Shown here: positions 8,471-16,061 of the stretch, piece by piece | Layout: the number at the start of each line of letters is the position of its first letter | Position numbering within the stretch: position 1 is the first letter of the stretch | Source: Leisingera thetidis | Lineage (GTDB): Bacteria; Pseudomonadota; Alphaproteobacteria; Rhodobacterales; Rhodobacteraceae | Length of the DNA: 64,000 bases | Direction: 5' to 3' | Assembly: GCF_025857195.1 (NCBI RefSeq) | Contig: NZ_CP109787.1 | Location: forward strand, 3,261,501 to 3,325,500 | The notes under the pieces: model-generated | The model's database searches: none | What the model was told of the DNA's origin: nothing | What the model saw: the letters and a program-made list of their open reading frames with translations, nothing else | Translations under genes and position numbers: made by a program

Positions 8471-8851
8471 ATGGCTCTTGCCTTTGGCCCCCCGCGCAGC
8501 AGGAAGCGCCTCAGCCTCGCACCGATGATCGACGTGGTGTTCCTGCTGCTGGTGTTCTTCATGCTGGCCTCGCAATTCGGCCGGGACCACGGCGTGCCGC
8601 TGGCCATGGCGGGGGCTGGCGCGGCCTACCAGGGGCCGCCCCGGCTGGTGCAGGTGACGGCAGAGGGCCTGCGCCTGAACGGCACCCCGGCGGCTGCGGG
8701 CGCATTGGCTGAGCGCCTGGCTCCGCTGACCCGCGCGATGTCGGACACGGTCATTCTGCAGCCGGACGCCAGCGCCTCGCTGCAGCATCTGATGGATGCC
8801 GCCGGGCTGCTGACCGAGGCCGGCTTCACCGGCCTGGTGGTGATGGAGTGA
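8471..8851 (+). CDS. exbD: ExbD/TolR-family protein 1 (with the proton-carrying Asp)
   Basis: A 126-aa ExbD with a short cytoplasmic N-terminus, one membrane helix (APMIDVVFLLLVFFMLAS, about residues 17-35) and a periplasmic domain. The Asp in PMIDVV corresponds to the essential membrane Asp of ExbD/TolR. It would act with ExbB and TonB to power B12 receptor transport. It is followed immediately by a second exbD, an unusual duplication within one motor operon. Confidence 0.9.
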   Translation: MALAFGPPRSRKRLSLAPMIDVVFLLLVFFMLASQFGRDHGVPLAMAGAGAAYQGPPRLVQVTAEGLRLNGTPAAAGALAERLAPLTRAMSDTVILQPDASASLQHLMDAAGLLTEAGFTGLVVME

Positions 8852-8856
8852 ACGGC

Positions 8857-9246
8857 ATGGATTTCTCCTCTCCGAAGACGCGGCAGGCGGGCGAGCCGGT
8901 CCTGCCGATGATCAATGTGGTCTTCCTGCTGCTGATCTTCTTCCTGCTGTCCTCGCAGATCGCCCCGCGGGCGCCCTTTGCGGTGACCCCGCCCAGGCTG
9001 GAGACCGGCGAGGCTTCTGCGCCGGAGGCGGTGCTTTTCATGGCCGCCGACGGCCGGCTGCATTTCTCCGGAGCTCAGGACAGTGACGCCCTGGCCGCCG
9101 TCGCGGCGCAGGCTGCAGAGCTCGGAACCCTCACCCTGCGAGCCGATGCCGAAGTGCCCGCGCGTGCAGTTGCGGCGCTGATCGCCCGGCTGCGGGAGGC
9201 CGGGATCACCGCTGTCGCCCTGACCGGAACCGGGGCCGGCTCATGA
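8857..9246 (+). CDS. ExbD/TolR-family protein 2 (membrane Asp replaced by Asn)
   Basis: A 129-aa ExbD paralogue with the same topology. Its helix reads LPMINVVFLLLIFFLLSS: the position of the essential Asp is Asn (codon AAT, 8914-8916). Two ExbD copies sit in each ExbB pentamer, so this protein may pair with ExbD1 to make an asymmetric motor. ATG 8857 has GGAG 9 nt upstream; a GTG at 8848 overlapping the exbD1 stop is an alternative start. The 3' end overlaps the tonB gene by 4 nt. Confidence 0.85.
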   Translation: MDFSSPKTRQAGEPVLPMINVVFLLLIFFLLSSQIAPRAPFAVTPPRLETGEASAPEAVLFMAADGRLHFSGAQDSDALAAVAAQAAELGTLTLRADAEVPARAVAALIARLREAGITAVALTGTGAGS

Positions 9247-10016
9247 CCCGCCGCGCCCTGTTTCCCGGCTGCCTGGCCGCCGCCGCCGCGCTGCATGCGC
9301 TGCCGTTTCTGGCCATGCCTGACGGCGGAACCAGGGCAGAGGGGGCTGGCGGCAGCGGCACCGGGCAGATCAGTCTGACTGCAGCCTCTGCGGCCTTGGC
9401 GCAGCAGGTTTCGCAATGGACCCGCCCGCCGGAGATCCGCGCCGCCCTGTCACCGCAGGCGCCGGCCCGGGCCGCGCCGCAGCCTGCCGTCCCGGCAGCA
9501 CCAGCGCCGGCAGCTGCCCCCGCCCGGCCGGTGGCTGCCAGCACGCCCGCACGCGCCGCCGCTCCCGTGGCGGATGCCGCCCCTGCCCGCCCTGCCCCGC
9601 CGCCTCCTCCGGTGGCCCTTGCCCCGGCACCCGCACCGGCATCTGTGAACGTGCAGGAGCAGGCCGCCGGCAGCGGCCAGCGGCAGGCCAAGGGCGGCGA
9701 CGGGGCGGAGGCGGCCAGCACCGGCGAAGCCGCCCGCGCCGCCAGCCTCAAGCACCGCTGGGGCGCGGCCATCCTGTCCCGCATCGAACGGCAGAAACGC
9801 CAGCCGCGCGGCGGCGGCAAGGGCACCGTGCGGCTGGTGCTGAAGGTCTCCACCCTGGGCGGCCTGATCGCCGTCTCGGTGACCCAGAGCTCCGGCAGTG
9901 CGGCGCTGGATCAGGCCGCAATGCACGCGGTGAAGAAGGCCCGCCTGCCGCGCGCGCCCAAGGCGCTGGCACAGGGCATCTACAGCTTCAGCTTCAGAAC
10001 CACTTTCACCGGCTGA
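9243..10016 (+). CDS. tonB: TonB-family energy transducer
   Basis: A 257-aa protein with an N-terminal hydrophobic anchor (residues about 5-25), a long Pro/Ala-rich periplasm-spanning linker (about 60-145, many APAP repeats) and a C-terminal TonB domain with SLKHRWGAAILSRIERQKR and LVLKVSTLGGLIAVSVTQSS, ending near SFSFRTTF. It transmits the ExbBD motor force to the receptor plug. It is the last gene of the ten-gene B12 operon. I see no strong terminator in the 250 bp that follow. Confidence 0.9.
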   Translation: MTRRALFPGCLAAAAALHALPFLAMPDGGTRAEGAGGSGTGQISLTAASAALAQQVSQWTRPPEIRAALSPQAPARAAPQPAVPAAPAPAAAPARPVAASTPARAAAPVADAAPARPAPPPPPVALAPAPAPASVNVQEQAAGSGQRQAKGGDGAEAASTGEAARAASLKHRWGAAILSRIERQKRQPRGGGKGTVRLVLKVSTLGGLIAVSVTQSSGSAALDQAAMHAVKKARLPRAPKALAQGIYSFSFRTTFTG

Positions 10017-10140
10017 CCGGGGCTGCGCCGCCGCAGAACCCTGCTGCCCTGCAGCATCATAAGGCCGGCCTGGCGGAATTCCTCCGCTTCGGGACGTTTC
10101 TGGCGGTTGACTCTGCCGCACCCCCTGAGACACCCTGTCA

Positions 10141-10160
10141 ATTGCTGCACGTGCAGCAAT
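10141..10160. promoter_or_regulatory. Perfect 20-bp palindrome with CTGC-N4-GCAG, candidate PhaR operator
   Basis: ATTGCTGCACGTGCAGCAAT is its own reverse complement. Its core CTGC-ACGT-GCAG matches the CTGC-N3/4-GCAG site described for the PHB regulator PhaR of Paracoccus and Rhodobacter. It lies 113 bp upstream of phaA. PhaR represses PHB genes and is released by PHB itself; that role here is inferred from motif and position. Confidence 0.7.
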
Positions 10161-10273
10161 AGATTATGTCGGGACCCGGAGGATACGGGAAAGATTCTTG
10201 CGCGGAGGATTCTGCATCACCTGCGCGGCACTGTCCCGGAAGACCTGAATTGATGGCAGAGGACCAGAAATCA

Positions 10274-11449
10274 ATGACCAATGTTGTAATCGCATCCGCC
10301 GCGCGCACCGCCGTCGGCTCCTTTGGCGGCTCGTTCGCCAATACCCCGGCCCACGACCTGGGCGCCGCCGTGCTGGAAGCCGTGGTGGAACGCGCCGGTG
10401 TGGACAAATCCGAAGTGTCCGAAACCATCCTGGGCCAGGTGCTGACCGCCGCCCAGGGCCAGAACCCGGCCCGCCAGGCCCATATCAATGCCGGCCTGCC
10501 CAAGGAAAGCGCCGCCTGGGGCATCAACCAGGTCTGCGGCTCGGGACTGCGCGCGGTGGCACTGGGCGCCCAGCACATCCAGCTCGGCGATGCCTCCATC
10601 GTCGCGGCCGGCGGCCAGGAGAACATGACCCTCAGCCCCCATGCCGCGCATCTGCGCGCGGGCCACAAGATGGGCGACATGAAATACATCGACACGATGA
10701 TCCGCGACGGGCTGTGGGACGCGTTCAACGGCTACCACATGGGCCAGACCGCCGAAAACGTGGCCGAGCAGTGGCAGATCTCCCGCGACATGCAGGATGA
10801 ATTCGCCGTCGCCTCGCAGAACAAGGCCGAAGCCGCCCAGAAAGCGGGCAAATTCGCCGATGAGATCGCCGCCTTCACCGTCAAGCACCGCAAGGGCGAG
10901 ACCGTGGTCGACCAGGATGAATACATCCGCCACGGCGCCACCATGGAAGCGATGCAGAAGCTGCGCCCGGCCTTCACCAAGGACGGCTCGGTCACTGCGG
11001 CCAATGCCTCGGGCCTGAACGACGGCGCTGCCGCCACCCTGCTGATGAGCGCCGATGAGGCCGAACGCCGCGGCATCGAGCCGCTGGCCCGCATCGCATC
11101 TTATGCCACCGCCGGCCTGGACCCGGCGATCATGGGCGTGGGCCCGGTCTATGCCTCGCGCAAGGCGCTGGAAAAGGCCGGCTGGTCGGTCAACGACCTG
11201 GACCTGGTGGAAGCCAACGAAGCCTTTGCCGCCCAGGCCTGCGCGGTGAACAAGGACATGGGCTGGGATCCGTCGATCGTCAACGTGAACGGCGGCGCCA
11301 TCGCCATCGGCCACCCGATCGGCGCCTCGGGCTGCCGGGTGCTGAACACGCTTCTGTTCGAAATGAAGCGCCGCGGCGCCAAGAAGGGCCTCGCCACCCT
11401 GTGCATCGGCGGCGGCATGGGTGTCGCGATGTGCGTCGAACGCCCATAA
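10274..11449 (+). CDS. phaA: Acetyl-CoA acetyltransferase (beta-ketothiolase)
   Basis: A 391-aa thiolase of normal length. It has the nucleophilic Cys in [11 protein letters not shown] (about residue 88), the catalytic His in [11 protein letters not shown] and the second Cys in [11 protein letters not shown] near the C-terminus. It condenses two acetyl-CoA to acetoacetyl-CoA, the first step of polyhydroxybutyrate synthesis; the phaB gene that follows makes this use likely, though it can also run towards acetoacetate breakdown. ATG 10274 is preferred over upstream in-frame starts because it opens on [14 protein letters not shown], the usual thiolase N-terminus. Confidence 0.95.
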   Translation: MTNVVIASAARTAVGSFGGSFANTPAHDLGAAVLEAVVERAGVDKSEVSETILGQVLTAAQGQNPARQAHINAGLPKESAAWGINQVCGSGLRAVALGAQHIQLGDASIVAAGGQENMTLSPHAAHLRAGHKMGDMKYIDTMIRDGLWDAFNGYHMGQTAENVAEQWQISRDMQDEFAVASQNKAEAAQKAGKFADEIAAFTVKHRKGETVVDQDEYIRHGATMEAMQKLRPAFTKDGSVTAANASGLNDGAAATLLMSADEAERRGIEPLARIASYATAGLDPAIMGVGPVYASRKALEKAGWSVNDLDLVEANEAFAAQACAVNKDMGWDPSIVNVNGGAIAIGHPIGASGCRVLNTLLFEMKRRGAKKGLATLCIGGGMGVAMCVERP

Positions 11450-11475
11450 AACCGGCAACAGACCGCAAAATGAGG

Positions 11476-11500
11476 AGGACGCCCCCGTGGCGTCCTTTTT
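11476..11500 (+). terminator. Rho-independent terminator after phaA
   Basis: Stem AGGACGCC (11476-11483) pairs with GGCGTCCT (11489-11496), with a short loop, followed by a T-tract. It sits 26 nt after the phaA stop and suggests that phaB is transcribed separately. Confidence 0.85.
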
Positions 11501-11564
11501 CTTTTACATGGCGGGCCTATACTGCAGGTGCGACAATTTTTTCGCGGCATCGCAGAATTTTGCC

Positions 11565-11581
11565 GCGCAATATTGTTGCGC
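11565..11581. promoter_or_regulatory. Inverted repeat upstream of phaB, candidate operator
   Basis: GCGCAA-TATTG-TTGCGC forms a 6-bp inverted repeat with a 5-bp spacer, and its centre contains the palindrome CAATATTG. It lies in an AT-rich stretch (11530-11630) 58 bp before phaB, where the phaB promoter should be. The bound regulator is unknown. Confidence 0.4.
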
Positions 11582-11638
11582 TTGCATACCGAAAACTGTA
11601 GCAAGATTACCAAGATACTATTACTGGAGGATTCTTGA

Positions 11639-12361
11639 ATGGCACGTACTGCACTCGTCACCGGCGGTTCCCGCGGCATCGGCGCAGCAATCTCGCAGGC
11701 GCTGAAAGCGCAGGGCTGCACGGTGGCGGCGACCTATGCCGGCAATGACGAAGCCGCGGCAAAATTCACCGAGGAAACCGGCATCAAGACCTACAAGTGG
11801 AACGTCGGCAGCTATGAGGACAGCGCCGCCGGCATCGCCAAGGTCGAAGAAGAGCTGGGCCCGATCGACATCGTGGTCGCCAATGCCGGCATCACCCGCG
11901 ACGCGCCGTTCCACAAGATGACGCCGCAGCAGTGGCAGGAGGTGATCGACACCAACCTGACCGGCGTGTTCAACACCGTGCACCCGGTCTGGCCCGGCAT
12001 GCGCGAGCGCAAGTTCGGCCGCGTCATCGTGATCTCCTCGATCAACGGCCAGAAGGGCCAGTTCGCGCAGGTGAACTATGCCGCGACCAAGGCCGGCGAT
12101 CTGGGCATCGTGAAATCGCTGGCCCAGGAAGGCGCGCGCGCCGGCATCACCGCCAACGCGATCTGCCCCGGCTATATCGCCACCGAGATGGTGATGGCGG
12201 TGCCGGAAAAAGTGCGTGAATCGATCATCGGCCAGATCCCGGCCGGCCGTCTGGGCGAGCCGGAAGAGATTGCCCGCTGCGTGGCCTTCCTGGCCTCCGA
12301 CGAGTCGGGCTTCATCAACGGCTCGACGATCTCCGCCAACGGCGCCCAGTTCTTTGTCTGA
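11639..12361 (+). CDS. phaB: Acetoacetyl-CoA reductase (NADPH-dependent SDR)
   Basis: A 240-aa short-chain dehydrogenase with the nucleotide-binding motif TGGSRGIGAAI (about residues 8-18), NAG (about 82) and the catalytic YxxxK (YAATKAG, about 149). The sequence and length match PhaB, which reduces acetoacetyl-CoA to (R)-3-hydroxybutyryl-CoA for PHB synthase. A strong CTGGAGG ribosome site precedes ATG 11639. PHB synthase is not in the window. Confidence 0.95.
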   Translation: MARTALVTGGSRGIGAAISQALKAQGCTVAATYAGNDEAAAKFTEETGIKTYKWNVGSYEDSAAGIAKVEEELGPIDIVVANAGITRDAPFHKMTPQQWQEVIDTNLTGVFNTVHPVWPGMRERKFGRVIVISSINGQKGQFAQVNYAATKAGDLGIVKSLAQEGARAGITANAICPGYIATEMVMAVPEKVRESIIGQIPAGRLGEPEEIARCVAFLASDESGFINGSTISANGAQFFV

Positions 12362-12400
12362 ACCGGGCATCGTCCAGGCGCTTCCCTCAGCCTGAACGGC

Positions 12401-12432
12401 AAGGGCCGGTCCATCTGGACCGGCCCTTTTCC
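12401..12432 (+). terminator. Rho-independent terminator after phaB
   Basis: A 12-bp stem, AAGGGCCGGTCC (12401-12412) with GGACCGGCCCTT (12417-12428), has a 4-nt loop and is followed by TTCC. It lies 40 nt after the phaB stop. It could also serve the convergent small gene from the other side. Confidence 0.85.
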
Positions 12433-12455
12433 TATCCCGTAAGTGCCTTGCGCGC

Positions 12456-12605
12456 CTAGGCCCAGCGGGAAACCCTGGGGCGGAGGGCTGGCACCGGCTT
12501 CTTGCCGAACAGCCGGGTCCACACCAGTTTCAGCATCCGGCCACGTTCGGCATGGGCGCGGGCCATGGCAGACTTCACGGCGGCATCAGCAGAATATTCC
12601 AGCAT
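12456..12605 (-). CDS. Small basic protein, 49 aa
   Basis: A short gene with a near-perfect ribosome site (AAAAGGAGG, 6 nt before ATG 12605). The product is 49 residues: an amphipathic first half (MLEYSADAAVKSAMARAHAE) and a basic second half (RMLKLVWTRLFGKKP). It reminds me of small Arg-rich roseobacter proteins of the DUF1127 kind, but I cannot confirm that. It is divergent from the LysR gene, with 112 bp between the start codons that must hold both promoters. The frame is open further upstream, but that part overlaps the LysR gene. Confidence 0.7.
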   Translation of the reverse strand: MLEYSADAAVKSAMARAHAERGRMLKLVWTRLFGKKPVPALRPRVSRWA

Positions 12606-12717
12606 TTCAGGCCTCCTTTTCGGATCAGTATCCTTTACCTGCATCCAATATGAGAACTTCCGCGAAAACGCGCAAACGAGACTTTTCAGACCTTCAGTTA
12701 AGCTGTACTTGTGTGAA

Positions 12718-13665
12718 ATGCCTGACCGCCTGCCGCCCCTCACCGCTTTGCGCGCCTTTGACGCCGCGGCCCGCCACATGTCCTTTGCCAAGGCGGCGGA
12801 GGAGCTGAACGTGACGCCTGCGGCGCTGTCCTTTCAGATCAAATCGCTGGAGGAGCATCTGGGCCAGCCGCTGTTCCGCCGCCTGAACCGCGCGGTGGAG
12901 CTGACCGAGGCGGGCCGGACGCTGGCCCCCGGTGCCGATGAAGGGTTCCGCATTCTGAGCCAGGCCTGGCAAAACGCCCGGCGGCTTCTGGACGAGACCA
13001 CGCTCACCGTCACGGCCGGCCCCGCGCTGACGGCCAAGTGGCTGGCGCCGCGGCTGTTCGAATTTGCCCGCACCCACCCGGAGATCGAGCTGCGGCTCTC
13101 CGCCTCTCTCAGGGTGGTGGATTTGCGCCGCGGCGACGTGGATGTGGCCATCCGGTTCGGCGTCTCGGATGATGCGGGGCTTGCGTCTTACGGCACCCGG
13201 CCCGATTGGCTGACACCGGTGATGACGCCGGAGCTGCACGAGCAGTTCCCCACCCCGGAGGCGCTGACGAGCGCGCCGCTGATCTTTGACGATTCCCTCG
13301 GCAAGGTGGCGCCGGGCTGCGACTGGCCGGCCTGGTTTCAGGCGGCGGGGGTTGCGTTCACCCCCGGCAGCGGCACCCATTTCTCCGCCCCCGATCACGC
13401 CATCGACGCCGCCTGCGCGGGCCTTGGCGTTGCGTTGGGACGGCGGCCGCTGATCATCAAGGACGTGCAGGAAGGGCGGCTGGCGGCGCCTTTCAAAATC
13501 GCCATCCAGTCAGAGGCGCGGTTCCGCTTCCTGTGCCTGCCGGAGGCCAAGGACCGCCCGCAGATCGCCGCGTTCCGCGACTGGTTCTTTGCGGAAATCG
13601 AAAGAACCGCGCATATGTGGGACGATTTCAAAATCATTCCGATCAGGGATCTTCAAACTCCATGA
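12718..13665 (+). CDS. LysR-type transcriptional regulator (GcvA-like)
   Basis: A 315-aa LysR regulator. The N-terminal winged helix (residues about 5-65) contains LTALRAFDAAARHMSFAKAAEELNVTPAALS with the family's helix-turn-helix, and the substrate-binding domain follows. The first-helix pattern (ALRAFDAAARHMSF) is that of the GcvA subgroup. ATG 12718 is chosen because it gives the normal N-terminus. Its stop overlaps the next start (ATGA), so it is co-transcribed with the DMT exporter and probably controls it or the divergent small gene. Confidence 0.88.
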   Translation: MPDRLPPLTALRAFDAAARHMSFAKAAEELNVTPAALSFQIKSLEEHLGQPLFRRLNRAVELTEAGRTLAPGADEGFRILSQAWQNARRLLDETTLTVTAGPALTAKWLAPRLFEFARTHPEIELRLSASLRVVDLRRGDVDVAIRFGVSDDAGLASYGTRPDWLTPVMTPELHEQFPTPEALTSAPLIFDDSLGKVAPGCDWPAWFQAAGVAFTPGSGTHFSAPDHAIDAACAGLGVALGRRPLIIKDVQEGRLAAPFKIAIQSEARFRFLCLPEAKDRPQIAAFRDWFFAEIERTAHMWDDFKIIPIRDLQTP

Positions 13666-14525
13666 CCAGAACCCGTGCAACTGCCATCGGCTTTACCGCT
13701 GTCCTGTTGTGGTCGCTGCTGGCGCTTCTGACCGTCGGGTCCGAGCCTGCCCCGCCGCTGCTGCTGAATGCGCTGTGCTTCAGCATCGGCGGCACACTGG
13801 GCCTGATCTGGACCGCCGCCGCGGGCAAGCTGGGGCAGCTGCGGCACGTTCCGGTCAGGGTCTATGCCTTTGGCGCGCTTGGCCTGTTCGGCTATCACGC
13901 GCTGTATTTCTCGGCGCTGCGCCTTGCCCCCGCGGCCGAGGCCGGTCTGATCGCCTATCTGTGGCCCCTGCTGATCGTGCTGCTCTCCGGCCTGCTGCCC
14001 GGCGAGCGGCTGAAAGCCGGTCACCTCATCGGCGCCGCGCTGGGGTTTGCCGGCGCCGCCACCATCATCTCGGGCGGCGGTGCGGGGTTTCAGGCGCAAT
14101 ACCTGCCCGGTTACGGGCTGGCGCTGCTGTGCGCCCTCACGTGGTCGGGCTATTCGGTGCTGTCGCGGCTGGCGGGCGGCGCGCCGACCAGTTCGGTTGC
14201 GGTGTTCTGCCTGGCGGCGGCCATTGCCTCCTGGGGGCTGCATTTTGCGCTGGAGGAGACGGTGTGGCCCGCGGGCGCGCCGGGCTGGGCGTCGGCCCTG
14301 CTGCTGGGCCTCGGCCCCGTCGGGCTGGCGTTCTACGTCTGGGATATCGGCGTCAAGCAGGGCGACATCCAGATGCTCGGCACCAGCTCTTATGCGGCGC
14401 CCTTGCTGTCGACGCTGATCCTGGTGCTGGCGGGCATTGCCGCGGCCACCTGGGGGCTGGCGCTGGCGGCGGCGCTGATCACCGGCGGCGCGCTGATTGC
14501 CGCCCGGGCCAGCGCCGCGCGGTGA
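13662..14525 (+). CDS. EamA/DMT-superfamily exporter, YddG-like
   Basis: A 287-aa protein with ten predicted membrane helices and two EamA repeats. The N-terminal region (GFTAVLLWSLLALLTVGSEPAPPLLLNALC) resembles the aromatic amino-acid exporter YddG, so export of amino acids or analogues is plausible. The start overlaps the LysR stop by 4 nt; the regulator probably responds to the exported compound. The substrate cannot be read from the sequence. Confidence 0.82.
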   Translation: MTRTRATAIGFTAVLLWSLLALLTVGSEPAPPLLLNALCFSIGGTLGLIWTAAAGKLGQLRHVPVRVYAFGALGLFGYHALYFSALRLAPAAEAGLIAYLWPLLIVLLSGLLPGERLKAGHLIGAALGFAGAATIISGGGAGFQAQYLPGYGLALLCALTWSGYSVLSRLAGGAPTSSVAVFCLAAAIASWGLHFALEETVWPAGAPGWASALLLGLGPVGLAFYVWDIGVKQGDIQMLGTSSYAAPLLSTLILVLAGIAAATWGLALAAALITGGALIAARASAAR

Positions 14526-14550
14526 TGTTTCCGGTTGGCCGATGCGGAAA

Positions 14551-14583
14551 ATGAAAGAGGGCCGCCACAACGGGCTGGCCCTC
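14551..14583 (-). terminator. Candidate terminator of the small YdcH-like gene
   Basis: Stem GAGGGCC (14557-14563) pairs with GGCCCTC (14577-14583). Read on the minus strand it is followed by TTTCATTTTCC, a broken T-tract, 34 nt after the YdcH-like stop. Confidence 0.5.
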
Positions 14584-14616
14584 CGGATGTTCGCCGGGCA
14601 TCCCCGGCTGGAACCT

Positions 14617-14790
14617 TCAGACTGCTTCGGCAGTCAGGCGCTCAATCTCTTCCTTCAGCTTGAGCTTTTGCTTCTTCATTGATGCGATTTCCAACCCGTC
14701 GGTACTGAGTGACCTTTGGGCCTGCTCCACTTCCATGCTCAGATGCTCGTGCTTCTTCTTAAGTTCGGTCAGATGCGAGCTGAGGCTCAT
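14617..14790 (-). CDS. YdcH/DUF465-family small coiled-coil protein, 57 aa
   Basis: A 57-residue gene with a GAAGGAGGG ribosome site before ATG 14790. The product is almost entirely helical and charged: SSHLTELKKKHEHLSMEVEQ, then SMKKQKLKLKEEIERL. This is the pattern of YdcH/DUF465 proteins, small cytoplasmic coiled-coil proteins of unknown function common in Proteobacteria. It is monocistronic, convergent with the exporter gene. Confidence 0.85.
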   Translation of the reverse strand: MSLSSHLTELKKKHEHLSMEVEQAQRSLSTDGLEIASMKKQKLKLKEEIERLTAEAV

Positions 14791-15024
14791 GGCAACCCTC
14801 CTTCTTTGAGCTAGATGTGTTGGACATTAAGAGTGGACCACAAGTTTCCGCGTCTGTCACGCTGCAGCCGCAGTATTTTTGTCATGAAATTTTCATATCG
14901 GCCATGCGCCGCGCATTTTGCCGCAGGCGGCGGCGCATTCCGGCAGAAACCGCCCGCAAACGTATCCGCAATGATTGAATCCCGGGGCTTCTGCCCCTAT
15001 GTTTGCGCGGCTGCAGAGTCCGGC
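14791..15024. other. Intergenic region between the YdcH-like gene and trmN6
   Basis: No gene is visible. The right-hand part contains a hairpin CCCGGGGCTTCTGCCCCT near 14981. The left part must hold the promoter of the YdcH-like gene, but I cannot pick clear hexamers. Confidence 0.4.
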
Positions 15025-15792
15025 CTATCCGGGCCAGGGAAGGGCCGCTCCTTCGCGCAGAACCGCGCGGATTTCCGGCCGGTAGCTCTCGCCGTCCCGC
15101 TCGTGCCCGGCGCCTTCATGCAGAATCAGCGGCGCATGCAGCCGGAAGCCGGCCCGACCGCCCTTGCGGGCGCGCAGGATCACCAGCTCCGCTTGCCGCC
15201 CGCCGCGCGGGGCCAGCGGCAGCACTTCAGCCGAGCCGAGCCTGCCGCTGCAGGCCGCCAGCATATCCGGCAGCCGGTCCGCGCGCTGGATCATATGCAG
15301 GTAACCCTTCGGCGCCAGCCGGCGGGCGGCAGTGCATATCCAGTCCGCCAGCGGCGTCTCCTCTCCCAGCGCCACCTGCCGCCCGGCATCGCGGGCCCGG
15401 CTGTGGGCCCCGGCCTTGTAATAGGGTGGATTGGCGATGACGTGGTGGAACTGGCGCTGCTTCAGCGCGGCGGGCAGGGTTGCAAGATCGGCCCCGAACA
15501 CCTCGATGCCCTGCCTGTTGGCCGCAGCGTTTTTCCGCGCCAGATCCGCATAAGACGGCTGCAGCTCCACCCCGGCCAGGATCAGCCCCGGCACCCGCGC
15601 CGCAAGGCACAGCAGCGCCTGGCCCGCGCCGCAGCCCAGCTCCAGCACCGCCTCCCCTGCCCGCGCAGGCACCGCTGCCGCCAGCAGCACAGGGTCCACC
15701 CCGGCGCGGTAGCCCTGCAACGGCTGCCACAGCTGCACCCTGCCGCCGAGAAAGCCGTCGCAGCTCAGCTCCTCTTCCTGAAAGCCGGTCAT
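15025..15792 (-). CDS. trmN6: tRNA1(Val) A37 N6-methyltransferase
   Basis: A 255-aa SAM-dependent methyltransferase. It has VLELGCGAGQALLCLAARVP (motif I, about residues 49-68) and the N6-adenine catalytic motif ANPPYY (about 119), with the family's N-terminal LLGGRVQL-like segment (FLGGRVQLWQP). TrmN6 methylates A37 of tRNA1(Val). The start overlaps the stop of the upstream DUF2007 gene by 4 nt, forming a two-gene unit. Confidence 0.87.
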   Translation of the reverse strand: MTGFQEEELSCDGFLGGRVQLWQPLQGYRAGVDPVLLAAAVPARAGEAVLELGCGAGQALLCLAARVPGLILAGVELQPSYADLARKNAAANRQGIEVFGADLATLPAALKQRQFHHVIANPPYYKAGAHSRARDAGRQVALGEETPLADWICTAARRLAPKGYLHMIQRADRLPDMLAACSGRLGSAEVLPLAPRGGRQAELVILRARKGGRAGFRLHAPLILHEGAGHERDGESYRPEIRAVLREGAALPWPG

Positions 15793-16004
15793 CGTCCCAG
15801 CGGGATTTCATTGTCGCGCATCACCACCAGCGCGTCCTCGTAATCACCGGCGCGAACCATCAGACGGCGCGGGAAAATTCCGATACTGCCTTCCAGGACG
15901 CTCATATTTACGTCCATTTGAAAGCAGTCTATATCCTCACCCTCAAGAAGGGCGGAGGCAAAGGCGATGATCGTCGGATCGGTGCTGCGCAAAAGCTCTT
16001 TCAT
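15789..16004 (-). CDS. DUF2007-family small protein
   Basis: A 71-aa protein, MKELLRSTDPTIIAFASALL followed by EDIDCFQMDVNMSVLEGSIGI and ending RRLMVRAGDYEDALVVM. This matches DUF2007 (putative signal-transducing small proteins), whose N-terminus spans a 'choose the right copy' Rossmann-like fold. It is the first gene of a unit with trmN6 and is divergent from the polyprenyl synthase gene, with only 57 bp between starts. Confidence 0.82.
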   Translation of the reverse strand: MKELLRSTDPTIIAFASALLEGEDIDCFQMDVNMSVLEGSIGIFPRRLMVRAGDYEDALVVMRDNEIPLGR

Positions 16005-16061
16005 GGGGATGGATCTAAGGGCAAGGCCCGCGCCTTGTCGAGCCTTGCGAGCGGGAAAGTG

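Noticed and set aside
15480..16061. In-frame extension of the polyprenyl synthase by 194 codons
   Set aside because: It is antisense to the trmN6 and DUF2007 genes; the synthase domain is complete from ATG 16062.
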